Positions 1-5,738 are shown, counted from the first letter of the stretch. The stretch: 9,623 nucleotides of DNA from CAZRNB01 sp964601355 (GCA_964601355.1 CAZRNB010000111.1:1-9623), one strand, 5' to 3'. Program-made: numbers and translations. The notes: generated by a model from the letters alone, not told the origin.

Positions 1-140
1 TATTGAGGGTGCCTGGTCTTGGGCCGGTGACAGTAAAGCGGATTTTAGAGCAGCGAAAGAGTCAGCGTATAAGGCGGATTGAAGATATAGGCAAGGTTGG
101 AGTTCGGCTGGAAAAAGCAAAAAATTATTTAACTATTTGA
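1..140 (+). CDS. C-terminal end of a helix-hairpin-helix protein, probable radical SAM DNA modification/repair protein (partial)
   Basis: An open frame enters from the left edge; its first complete codon is at 3 and it ends at TGA 138-140, leaving 45 residues. The fragment opens with LRVPGLGPVTVKRIL, a helix-hairpin-helix motif of the h-x-G-h-G type that contacts the DNA backbone. It continues with a basic stretch and ends IGKVGVRLEKAKNYLTI. A terminal HhH followed by a short lysine-rich tail of this kind is what I recall at the end of the SplB-like family called putative DNA modification/repair radical SAM protein. The radical SAM domain with its CxxxCxxC cluster would lie upstream, outside the window, so the assignment rests on the tail alone. 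Other HhH DNA-repair proteins remain possible. The stop codon lies inside the left target duplication of the adjacent repeat element. Confidence 0.6.
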   Translation, partial: LRVPGLGPVTVKRILEQRKSQRIRRIEDIGKVGVRLEKAKNYLTI

Positions 141-143
141 AGG
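135..143. repeat. Left target-site duplication of the MITE-like element
   Basis: ATTTGAAGG, identical to 332-340 and directly abutting the terminal inverted repeat. It contains the TGA stop (138-140) of the upstream gene. Confidence 0.7.
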
Positions 144-331
144 TGCTTTGCAGAAAAGTCCTATTGTCATTTCGACCGAAGCCCCCGTGTCTTCTGTCGA
201 AGACAGAAACGGGGGCGAAGCGGAGAAATCCGCCGTAAGGCGTCCTGAGCGAAGTCGAAGGATCTAAGGTAGATTTCTCGACTCGCCACGGCTCGCTCGA
301 AATGACAACCTATACTCTTTTCTACAAAGCA
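144..331. mobile_element. MITE-like non-coding element, 188 bp, with terminal inverted repeats and 9-bp target duplication
   Basis: The ends form an inverted repeat of 15 bp with one mismatch: TGCTTTGCAGAAAAG at 144-158 against CTTTTCTACAAAGCA at 317-331. Inside lies a second perfect 12-bp inverted repeat, TTGTCATTTCGA at 164-175 and its complement at 297-308. The interior holds further nested stems: 181-188 with 209-216, 192-198 with 202-208, and 223-230 with 272-279. The nine bases ATTTGAAGG occur immediately outside both ends, at 135-143 and 332-340, as expected for a target-site duplication. No transposase or other open frame is present, so movement would need an enzyme in trans. The whole unit could fold as one long hairpin between the upstream gene and marC and may act as a terminator. 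Confidence 0.75.
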
Positions 332-340
332 ATTTGAAGG
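332..340. repeat. Right target-site duplication of the MITE-like element
   Basis: ATTTGAAGG, identical to 135-143 and directly abutting the right terminal inverted repeat, 31 bp upstream of the GGAG ribosome site of marC. Confidence 0.7.
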
Positions 341-370
341 GCGAACATTGCTTTTGGCATAGTGTTTAAT

Positions 371-374
371 GGAG
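371..374 (+). promoter_or_regulatory. Ribosome binding site that decides the marC start
   Basis: GGAG lies five bases before ATG 380. The in-frame GTG at 362 has no comparable site upstream, so ATG 380 is preferred. Confidence 0.7.
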
Positions 375-379
375 TAGAT

Positions 380-964
380 ATGCTCAGGGATATTTTACTG
401 TCTTTTATTCCTATATTTGTCGCCGTAGATGCTATTGGCGTGCTTCCTATCTTTGTTTCTTTAACTGCCGGGATAAGGCCGCGTCAAAGAACGAAGATTA
501 TTATTCAATCTATGTTCACTGCCTTATGTTTAGCCGTCGGATTTATATTTTTAGGCAGGATTATTTTTAATGTATTAGGTGTCACCATCGGTGATTTTAT
601 GGTCGCCGGCGGTGCAATACTTTTTTCTTTAGCCATAGTGGATATTGTTCACCCCGTCAAGCAGAGACGAATACCGGAGCAAGACCTCGGCGTAGTCCCA
701 TTAGGGACGCCGTTGATTGTAGGCCCGGCTGTTTTGACCACATCTTTGGTGATAATCTCACATTATGGACTGTTTGCTACGCTGGTATCTATCCTGGTGA
801 ATATTCTGCTTGCCGGCGTAATTTTTAGTTTATCTTCTGTCTTGATGAAGGTGCTCGGCGAAGCCGGCTCCAAGGCGCTTTCCAAGATAACCAGCCTGCT
901 GTTAGCTGCCATAGCCGTTATGATGATAAGAAAGGGAATATTGGTGTTTCTCGGCAAAGGCTAA
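380..964 (+). CDS. MarC family integral membrane protein
   Basis: A 194-residue, very hydrophobic protein with about six predicted membrane segments. It has the MarC/SNARE-like family hallmarks: near the N-terminus VDAIGVLPIFVSLT (family pattern Dp.G..P.f..lt), GDFMVAGGAILFSLAIVDI in the middle, and PLGTPLIVGPAVLTT, the second-half P-l-i-G-P motif. A length of about 195-215 residues is normal for the family. Members are inner-membrane proteins of unknown transport role; the older link to multiple antibiotic resistance through the marRAB region has not held up. The chosen start is ATG 380 because it has the better ribosome site and gives the usual N-terminus. The gene sits between the MITE-like element and a palindromic repeat, so it is probably transcribed alone. 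Confidence 0.9.
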   Translation: MLRDILLSFIPIFVAVDAIGVLPIFVSLTAGIRPRQRTKIIIQSMFTALCLAVGFIFLGRIIFNVLGVTIGDFMVAGGAILFSLAIVDIVHPVKQRRIPEQDLGVVPLGTPLIVGPAVLTTSLVIISHYGLFATLVSILVNILLAGVIFSLSSVLMKVLGEAGSKALSKITSLLLAAIAVMMIRKGILVFLGKG

Positions 965-969
965 GGATA

Positions 970-1060
970 AAGTGACTAAAGTTTTAAGTGACTAAAGTGC
1001 CTAAAGTTATGAGCTCTAACTTTAGTTCACTTTAGGCACTTTAGCTCACTTTAGGCACTT
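970..1060. repeat. Palindromic cluster of AGTGACTAAAGTGCCTAAAG-type micro-repeats
   Basis: A 16-bp perfect inverted repeat, CTAAAGTGCCTAAAGT at 992-1007 and its complement at 1029-1044, is surrounded by further near-copies of the same word (970-983 and 985-999 in one orientation, 1018-1025 and 1045-1060 in the other). Several alternative hairpins are possible. It lies six bases past the marC stop and could end marC transcription, although no clear T-tract follows. A smaller inverted repeat (1072-1078 with 1095-1101) lies just before lapA. Confidence 0.8.
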
Positions 1061-1117
1061 ATACTATCCGGTTCTAATAATCATAATAATGTTGATTAGA
1101 ATTAAAGGAAGCTGGCA

Positions 1118-1342
1118 ATGAAAAAAGGAAAGATGATTATCATAGTAGCTGTTTCTCTGTTGGCTATAATCATTTTTGTTCAAAACGCAGAGGTAGAGAA
1201 AACCAGGCTGCTTTTTATGACTGTTGAAATGTCGAGAGCCTTGCTTCTTATATTGACGTTCGGTCTGGGCTTTATTACGGGTCTTGTTGTAAGTTTTATC
1301 TTGAAAAGGCCCGGCAAATCAGGGCCACAGAACCAGGCATAG
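1118..1342 (+). CDS. LapA-domain (DUF1049) small membrane protein
   Basis: A 74-residue protein with two membrane helices, roughly residues 5-22 and 41-63, joined by a short polar loop that contains FVQNAEVEKTRLLFM. The order of features (first helix ending in the f-x-x-Q-N motif, a short strand-like loop, a second helix rich in Leu, Gly and Phe, then a basic tail) is that of the lipopolysaccharide assembly protein A domain family. In E. coli LapA acts with LapB in controlling LPS synthesis. Here no lapB lies next to it, so the specific role is open. AGGAAG at 1106-1111, six bases before ATG 1118, supports the start. The gene stands alone between two repeat-bearing gaps and ends in TAG, which shows TAG serving as an ordinary stop here. 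Confidence 0.8.
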   Translation: MKKGKMIIIVAVSLLAIIIFVQNAEVEKTRLLFMTVEMSRALLLILTFGLGFITGLVVSFILKRPGKSGPQNQA

Positions 1343-1423
1343 AATGGTATATGAAATACGTGGGAAGAACGATCTAATAATAACACACAGAATCGGCCAT
1401 CGGCGGAACGGACAGGTATTAAG

Positions 1424-1496
1424 GCAGCTAAAAACTTAAAGATAAAAACGAAAAACTATTGAACTCCACAGTTTTACACTTATAGTTTTACATTTT
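1424..1496 (-). repeat. A/T-rich dispersed repeat, copy A (inverted relative to copy B at 3282-3350)
   Basis: Read on the minus strand, this stretch matches 3282-3350 over nearly its whole length. The longest exact block is 21 bp (1443-1463 against 3315-3335), and both flanks match with scattered substitutions, including the AAAATGTAAA and GTAAAACT words at one end and AGTTTTTAG at the other. It occupies most of the second half of the lapA-corA gap. The remainder, 1343-1423, shows nothing I can identify. Confidence 0.8.
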
Positions 1497-1518
1497 CAGT
1501 TTTCAAAGGCAGGTGAAG

Positions 1519-1995
1519 ATGAAAAAAGAGGTAGCAGAGAAGCTCAAGTTGCTCAAGCGGAAATCTAAGCCGGCGGGCTTGCCGCCGGGGACGCTGGTGT
1601 ACGTCGGCGAAAGAAAGGAAGAGGCTGTCCGGATAACTTACTTCGACTATGATGAGCAGAATTTTGCCGAGAAACAGGTCTCAAACATCGAAGAGTGCTT
1701 TTCTTTCAAAGCTACACCCACCGTGACATGGATAAACATAGACGGTCTTCACGAGGTCCAGATAATAGAAGAGCTGGGCCAGCATTATGAGCTGCACCCG
1801 CTTGTTCTTGAGGATGTTCTTCATACCGAGCAGCGTCCCAAGTTTCAGGATTTTGAGAAGTACATATATATCGTGTTCAAGATGCTTAGCTACAACGATG
1901 AGAAGCAAACAATCGAATCTGAGCAGGTCAGTTTGATATTCGGCTCGAATTTTGTGATTTCATTTCAGGAGACGATAGGGGACATTTTCGACTAG
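1519..1995 (+). CDS. CorA N-terminal cytoplasmic domain fragment
   Basis: 158 residues covering the cytoplasmic alpha/beta domain of CorA. Recognisable landmarks are TVTWINIDGLHEVQIIEELG and then HPLVLEDVLHTEQRPKFQDF with KYIYIVFKML, the classic CorA core in which the LeDvl..qrPK.e.y segment packs against the stalk helix. It ends at TAG 1993-1995, just before the long stalk helix, so this product alone has no membrane segment and could not conduct ions. It could be stable as a soluble domain, but no known function supports that. An N-terminal extension of about 20 basic residues precedes the first strand, as in T. maritima-like CorA proteins. Confidence 0.7.
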   Translation: MKKEVAEKLKLLKRKSKPAGLPPGTLVYVGERKEEAVRITYFDYDEQNFAEKQVSNIEECFSFKATPTVTWINIDGLHEVQIIEELGQHYELHPLVLEDVLHTEQRPKFQDFEKYIYIVFKMLSYNDEKQTIESEQVSLIFGSNFVISFQETIGDIFD

Positions 1996-2037
1996 ATACG
2001 AGACAGAATCAGGACCGGCAAGGGGCGAATCAGGAAA

Positions 2038-2604
2038 ATGGGACCTGACTATTTGGCTTATTCACTAATAGATGCTATTGTCGATAACTATTTTTTGATC
2101 CTTGAGAAGCTTGGAGAGAAGATTGAGTCCATAGAGGAAGATGTTGTTATGGATCCGACGCCGGGGACCCTTCACCAAATTCAGCTGCTCAAACGGGAAT
2201 TGTTATCTCTGCGTGGGTCTGTCTGGCCTCTAAGAGAGTTGATCAATGGTTTTCAAAGGAGCGAATCTCCGCTTATTGACAAATCCACGGGTGTATATTT
2301 GCGAGACGTTTATGACCATACTATACAAATTATGGACGGCACGGACAATTTTCGGGATATGTGCGCGGCAATGCTTGAGGTTTATGTGTCGAGCATCAAT
2401 AACAGATTGAACTCTATCATGAAGGTGCTAACCGTTATTGCCACCATATTCATGCCACTGAGTTTTATAGCGAGTGTTTACGGGATGAATTTCAAATTTA
2501 TGCCTGAGCTGGGGTGGCGGTGGGGTTATCCGTTGGTTTGGATAGTGATGATGACTATCATTATCGTTATGCTCGTCTATTTTAGAAAAAAGAAGTGGCT
2601 TTGA
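2038..2604 (+). CDS. CorA stalk and membrane domain fragment
   Basis: 188 residues from ATG 2038, in phase with the upstream corA half. It contains the long stalk helix (DYLAYSLIDAIVDNYFLILEKL onward), the pore-lining first membrane helix ending in the family signature YGMNF, a short acidic loop (MPELGW), and a second membrane helix followed by the basic tail FRKKKWL. These are the elements that form the CorA pentameric pore. AGGA lies close upstream of ATG 2038 (about four bases), so reinitiation after TAG 1993-1995 is physically possible, but the spacing is tight. Without the regulatory cytoplasmic domain, the magnesium gating of such a product would be abnormal. It is best read as the 3' part of a single broken or misread corA. 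Confidence 0.7.
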   Translation: MGPDYLAYSLIDAIVDNYFLILEKLGEKIESIEEDVVMDPTPGTLHQIQLLKRELLSLRGSVWPLRELINGFQRSESPLIDKSTGVYLRDVYDHTIQIMDGTDNFRDMCAAMLEVYVSSINNRLNSIMKVLTVIATIFMPLSFIASVYGMNFKFMPELGWRWGYPLVWIVMMTIIIVMLVYFRKKKWL

Positions 2605-2616
2605 AGGCATAAATTT

Positions 2617-2673
2617 GTTCGTTGTTATGAGTTCATTGTTTATCGATGAACAACGAACTATAAACAATGAACT
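2617..2673. repeat. Interleaved inverted repeats (pseudoknot-like order) after corA
   Basis: Arm A GTTCGTTGTT (2617-2626) and its complement (2649-2658) alternate with arm B AGTTCATTGTTTA (2630-2642) and its complement (2661-2673), giving the order A-B-A'-B'. The two words resemble each other (GTTCRTTGTT), so A can also pair with B'. It lies in the gap between corA and the UPF0316 gene. Confidence 0.75.
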
Positions 2674-2704
2674 ACTCTGCGAACTTTGATAAGGTTACTT
2701 TAAA

Positions 2705-3283
2705 ATGATGTATATGGATTACGGATGGTTTTTTAACTCGAGTTTTTATGCTTGGTTTATTTTGCCGTTTTTAATTTTTCTTGCCCGGATTGCAGATGTC
2801 AGCATAGGTACGATGCGGCTGATATTCGTATCGAGAGGATTCAAGTACCTGGCACCGTTGGTTGGTTTTTTTGAAGTTTTAATATGGCTTCTGGCTATCG
2901 GCCAGATTATGAAGAATCTTTCTAATCCGGCCTGCTATATTGGTTATGCCGGCGGTTTCGCCATGGGAAACTATGTAGGATTATGGATAGCGGAAAAATT
3001 ATCTTTAGGAGTTGTAATGGTGCGGGTGATTACTAAAATGGATGCAATGCCGTTGGTGGAGCATTTACAATCCAAGGACTATGGAGTCACCAGCATCGAT
3101 GGCCATGGCACCAGCGGTGAGGTAAAAGTTGTTTTTACCATTGTGCCTCGGCGAGAAGTTCCCAGCGTGGTTGATTCGATTAAAAGATTTAATCCCCAGG
3201 CATTTTATTCGATCGAAGAGGTAGGATTTGTGGAAAAAGGAGTGTTTCCAGGCAAAAAAAAGCTGGTGGGGAAAGAAGTGTAA
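2705..3283 (+). CDS. UPF0316 membrane protein (DUF5698 + DUF2179)
   Basis: A 192-residue protein with three predicted membrane helices (about residues 15-32, 48-68 and 77-97) followed by a soluble alpha/beta domain (about 103-175). The first helix carries ARIADVSIGTMRLIFVSRG, the family hallmark, and the second carries FFEVLIWLLAIGQI. The C-terminal part, VRVITKMDAMPLVEHLQSKDYGVTSIDGHGTSGEVKVVFTIVPRRE, is the DUF2179 fold also seen at the end of YitT-type proteins. The function is unknown; a ligand-sensing membrane protein is a reasonable guess. The start has two adjacent ATGs (2705 and 2708), and AAGG upstream (about 2691) gives a rather long spacing. The stop codon overlaps the beginning of the A/T-rich repeat copy B. 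No operon partner is evident. Confidence 0.85.
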   Translation: MMYMDYGWFFNSSFYAWFILPFLIFLARIADVSIGTMRLIFVSRGFKYLAPLVGFFEVLIWLLAIGQIMKNLSNPACYIGYAGGFAMGNYVGLWIAEKLSLGVVMVRVITKMDAMPLVEHLQSKDYGVTSIDGHGTSGEVKVVFTIVPRREVPSVVDSIKRFNPQAFYSIEEVGFVEKGVFPGKKKLVGKEV

Positions 3284-3350
3284 AATGTAAAGCTAAAAAT
3301 GTAAAACTTAGGAATTCAATAGTTTTTCGTTTTTAGTTTTCAGTTTTTAG
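3282..3350 (+). repeat. A/T-rich dispersed repeat, copy B
   Basis: This is the partner of 1424-1496 in opposite orientation. It begins inside the stop codon of the UPF0316 gene and ends about 20 bases before the DHH gene start, so it fills the gap and leaves little room for a promoter of its own. Internally it holds repeats of a TTTTTAGTTTT-like word. Confidence 0.8.
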
Positions 3351-3370
3351 TTTCCTCAGGATGGGTTTTT

Positions 3371-4405
3371 ATGAATCCTGCTGTTAAAACTCGTTCGAGG
3401 CTCGTTAAATTAGGCCAGATTCTAAAGGGCAAAAGTCGCCTGTTGATAGTCATGCAGGATAATCCCGATCCGGATTCAATCGCTGCTGCGGTAGCGCTTC
3501 GCAAGATAGCGAACACTTTTGACAATATTCAGTGCACGATAACGCACGGCGGAACTGTTGGCCGGGCAGAGAATAGGGCATTAGTGAGATACCTGGGTCT
3601 GAATCTTCATCCCTTAGCCGAGATAGAATTTGGTAAATTTGACTGTATCGCAATAGTTGATGCCCAGCCGGCAGCCGGGAACTGCTCACTGCCTGCCAAT
3701 GTAACGCTTGATATTGTCATAGACCACCACCCCATGCGTGCTGCTACGCGGTCTGTACAATTTATCGATATTCGCAGTAAATATGGCTCGACATCTACAA
3801 TATTGCTGGAATATCTGGTCCAGGGGCGGATAGAACCTGATATACAGCTTGCCACAGCCTTATTTTACGGCATCCGCTCCGACACGCAGGACCTCGGAAG
3901 GCAGGCGACCCGGCAGGATTCAGATGCTATAGCGTATTTGTTCCCGATAGCTAATAAAAGGATGCTCAGCGAAATCGAAAGAGGCGAAGTTCCGCGGGCT
4001 TATTTTCAGATGCTGGATGAGGCCCTGCGAAACGCCAGGAAGCATGAACATGCGATTATCACGGATTTAGGGCAGATAGATAATCCCGATATGATTGCTG
4101 AGGTGGCGGATCTTCTGCTGAGAGAGGAAGAAACTTACTGGACAATGTGTCACGGCATATCCGGGGGCAAACTTTTTATTTCTGTCCGAACAATGAAGGA
4201 AGATGCAAGGGCGGATAAAGTGGTTCGCCGGGTCGTTGCCGGAAAGGGAACCGGCGGCGGACATCCGGCTTATGCCGGCGGACAGATTTCTTTGCTCAAC
4301 GTTTCAAAATCGCGGTACGAGTCTTTAAAAAAGTTAATCCAGAGAAGGTTTCTCAGGGCAATAGGTTCTGATGCGCAACACTGGCAGAAGCTCATACCGG
4401 GTTAA
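3371..4405 (+). CDS. DHH/DHHA1 family phosphoesterase (NrnA-like)
   Basis: A 344-residue protein of the DHH superfamily, subfamily 1, whose members include oligoribonuclease/pAp phosphatase NrnA and c-di-AMP/pApA hydrolases. Visible motifs in order: NPDPDS at residues 31-36 (motif I, metal-binding D33 and D35), D97 in IVDAQP (motif II), DHH at 118-120 (motif III), D171 in GIRSDTQDL (motif IV), and GTGGGHPAYAGG at 293-304, the substrate-binding DHHA1 signature. The length is typical. Motif I usually starts with a histidine metal ligand (HxNPDxD), but here that position, residue 29, is Gln. Substrate cannot be decided from sequence. ATG 3371 is used; the ribosome site is weak (AGG at 3358-3360). 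The gene converges on the methyltransferase gene, with 48 bp between them and no obvious terminator hairpin. Confidence 0.85.
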   Translation: MNPAVKTRSRLVKLGQILKGKSRLLIVMQDNPDPDSIAAAVALRKIANTFDNIQCTITHGGTVGRAENRALVRYLGLNLHPLAEIEFGKFDCIAIVDAQPAAGNCSLPANVTLDIVIDHHPMRAATRSVQFIDIRSKYGSTSTILLEYLVQGRIEPDIQLATALFYGIRSDTQDLGRQATRQDSDAIAYLFPIANKRMLSEIERGEVPRAYFQMLDEALRNARKHEHAIITDLGQIDNPDMIAEVADLLLREEETYWTMCHGISGGKLFISVRTMKEDARADKVVRRVVAGKGTGGGHPAYAGGQISLLNVSKSRYESLKKLIQRRFLRAIGSDAQHWQKLIPG

Positions 4406-4453
4406 AAGTTGCATAGATAAGTGTATGTAAGTTATAAAGTTGAATGATGAATT

Positions 4454-5305
4454 TCAATGTACACTCTGGTGTTCCGAGGAGTGTTTTTCAAACAATGTGG
4501 ATTGAACAGGCTGTGAGTTGGAATAAGCAATCTTGAGCGGTAAGTAAGTATTCATCTCAGAGCGAACGCGCTGAATACGGTTTTCGATTATTTTTTGGTA
4601 TTCGGGATTTATCTCAAACGCGATGTAGTGGCGATCGTTCCGTATGCAGGCTTCAACGGTACTGCCGGTGCCGGTGAATGGATCGCATACAATGCCACCC
4701 TGTGGACAGCTTGCTTTCACCATACGCTCAATAATCTCGAGAGGTTTTTGTGTCGGATGATCCTCTCGCTCTTGGTGTATTCGGTGAAGACGTGAGACAG
4801 ACCACAAATCTTTTGGATTGTATCCTATTTCAAGCCATTTCTTCCCTACGAAGATAGACCTCGTCCGTGCTTTCTTTGTCTCTTCGTCGTAAGGGATTCT
4901 AATGGCATCCAAATCAAAATAGTATTTTTGTGTCTTTGCAAAGAATCCGATCGTGTCATGCACTGAAGAATATCGACGTGTGCTGCCTCCCATGCTCGGA
5001 ACTTTGCGGTCCCAGATGATTTCATTAAGCATGATCATCCGTTTCTTTAGGTGCACAAAAATTTCTGGGCTGAATCGCCAGGTTGTGAAAATGTATAAAC
5101 TGCCTGTTTCTTTCAGCTTGGGGATGATTAATTCCAGCCATTCCTCTGTCCATTTCAGGAATTGAGATCTTGGTTTTTTGTCGGAATCGTTTCCATAGTT
5201 TTTCCCAAGACCATACGGAGGGTCTGCAATAATCAAATCAAGGCTGCAATCCTCTATCAGGTTTATCCCTTTAAGAGCATCTATATTTAACACAACGTCA
5301 TGCAT
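4454..5305 (-). CDS. Site-specific DNA methyltransferase (N6-adenine or N4-cytosine, beta class)
   Basis: A 283-residue SAM-dependent amino-methyltransferase. Catalytic motif IV, DPPY, is at residues 28-31. SAM-binding motif I, DPFTGTGST, lies near the C-terminus at 208-216, preceded by HPTQKP at 183-188 and followed by EINPEY at 231-236. Motif IV before motif I defines the beta class (as in M.HinfI, CcrM and YhdJ). The variable segment between them, about residues 95-180, should hold target recognition. Specificity cannot be read from sequence. AAGGTGA at 5310-5316 precedes the ATG. The start shares one base with the stop of the preceding small gene (TAATG), so translation is probably coupled. 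No restriction endonuclease gene is visible, so it is either an orphan methyltransferase or its partner is outside the family signatures I can recognise. Confidence 0.92.
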   Translation of the reverse strand: MHDVVLNIDALKGINLIEDCSLDLIIADPPYGLGKNYGNDSDKKPRSQFLKWTEEWLELIIPKLKETGSLYIFTTWRFSPEIFVHLKKRMIMLNEIIWDRKVPSMGGSTRRYSSVHDTIGFFAKTQKYYFDLDAIRIPYDEETKKARTRSIFVGKKWLEIGYNPKDLWSVSRLHRIHQEREDHPTQKPLEIIERMVKASCPQGGIVCDPFTGTGSTVEACIRNDRHYIAFEINPEYQKIIENRIQRVRSEMNTYLPLKIAYSNSQPVQSTLFEKHSSEHQSVH

Positions 5306-5493
5306 TATGTCACCTTAAATCTATGCTCCGTGAATTCTCCCGAAGAAGGCGTAGGCAGGATTTCAAGAACGGCAAGGAATATGTCCTTAACCATTGCCAT
5401 TTCATTTTTTATGAGTTCTATTTCGCCCATTTTTAGGATTTCTTCCCCTCTTTCGTATGTGATAAGCATATCATTAAGAAAGTCGCTATTCAA
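5305..5493 (-). CDS. Small hypothetical protein upstream of and coupled to the methyltransferase
   Basis: 62 codons from TTG 5493, or 54 from the in-frame ATG at 5469. I do not recognise it. It is mildly acidic and probably helical in the middle (YERGEEILKMGEIELIKNEM, then MVKDIFLAVLEIL), with a short polar tail. It ends in TAA whose last base is the first base of the methyltransferase ATG, the arrangement of a translationally coupled pair, which is the main evidence that it is real. Neither start has a strong ribosome site. Directly upstream and in phase is ATG 5514, which begins a six-residue frame ended by TAA 5496-5494, so the gene may have lost its first codons to a nonsense change. A regulatory or protein-binding role for the methyltransferase is conceivable but unsupported. 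Confidence 0.55.
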   Translation of the reverse strand: MNSDFLNDMLITYERGEEILKMGEIELIKNEMAMVKDIFLAVLEILPTPSSGEFTEHRFKVT

Positions 5494-5558
5494 TTATAAT
5501 TCTGTTTTGTCCATGGGGTTTGGCAGGTAAGAATAGCAATTTCAATTTAGGAAATTTG

Positions 5559-5587
5559 TTGCAATTTGCCGGTCGGGTCGTTAGTAT
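5559..5587 (+). promoter_or_regulatory. Possible sigma-70-type promoter for the 5739 gene
   Basis: TTGCAA at 5559-5564 and TAGTAT at 5582-5587 are 17 bases apart, four of six matches each to the consensus boxes. A transcript from here would carry a leader of about 140 bases containing both hairpins at 5606-5716. This is weak evidence, because A/T-rich spacers give such matches by chance. Confidence 0.2.
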
Positions 5588-5605
5588 TCTCCTGGAACGA
5601 GCAAA

Positions 5606-5624
5606 CCTGCGGTAAAACCGCAGG
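5606..5624. repeat. Perfect 8-bp hairpin in the divergent intergenic region
   Basis: CCTGCGGT, loop AAA, ACCGCAGG. It is a compact, stable stem without a T-tract, so it is more likely part of a dispersed repeat than a terminator. Confidence 0.7.
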
Positions 5625-5635
5625 CTGAATATTTA

Positions 5636-5716
5636 GCCCCTGCGTCTTCCTGTCGCCTGCTGCCTCGACTTGCGTCGAGAGACGCAGAGGCAAGGAAGAC
5701 AGGAGCGGGGGTTCTG
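5636..5716. repeat. Imperfect G/C-rich palindrome with mutually exclusive stems
   Basis: Outer stem GTCTTCCT 5644-5651 with 5693-5700, flanked by C-rich and G-rich arms. Inside, three stems compete or nest: 5641-5647 with 5680-5686, 5661-5666 with 5687-5692, and 5664-5669 with 5674-5679. No coding potential was seen. It ends about 22 bp before the start of the 5739 gene. Confidence 0.7.
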
Positions 5717-5738
5717 TTGATAGGCAAGAATACAGAAA

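Larger units (their letters stand above)
1519..2604 (+). pseudogene. corA: corA magnesium/cobalt transporter gene interrupted by one in-frame TAG (1993-1995)
   Basis: The two open frames 1519-1995 and 2038-2604 are in the same phase and separated only by TAG plus 14 sense codons. Reading through the stop gives 361 codons, close to the usual CorA length of about 320-370. The region around the stop, FVISFQETIGDIFD-stop-IRDRIRTGKGRIRK, is continuous family sequence in which CorA proteins normally read FDpvReRIr. The damage is therefore one codon, compatible with a single CAG-to-TAG or GAG-to-TAG change. ATG 1519 is preferred over GTG 1513 because AAAGG at 1505-1509 is better spaced for it. The alternatives are a recent pseudogene, a sequencing or assembly error, stop readthrough, or two separately made halves. 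The rest of the frame shows no decay, so the change is recent or artefactual. Confidence 0.75.

Noticed and set aside
970..1060. CRISPR array
   Set aside because: The repeats are short, occur in both orientations and lack regular unique spacers. They are a palindromic micro-repeat cluster.
1993..1995. Pyrrolysine or general TAG recoding to explain the corA stop
   Set aside because: TAG terminates lapA, the PQQ-repeat gene and hicA in the same window with no sensible extension, so global reassignment is not supported. Only a local event remains plausible.
4406..4453. Bidirectional terminator between the convergent DHH and methyltransferase genes
   Set aside because: No convincing inverted repeat or T-tract could be found in the 48 bp.
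5494..5514. Six-codon frame ATG 5514 to TAA 5494 as a leader peptide of the methyltransferase cassette
   Set aside because: No ribosome site and no attenuator structure follow it. It is mentioned only as a possible lost N-terminus of the small protein.
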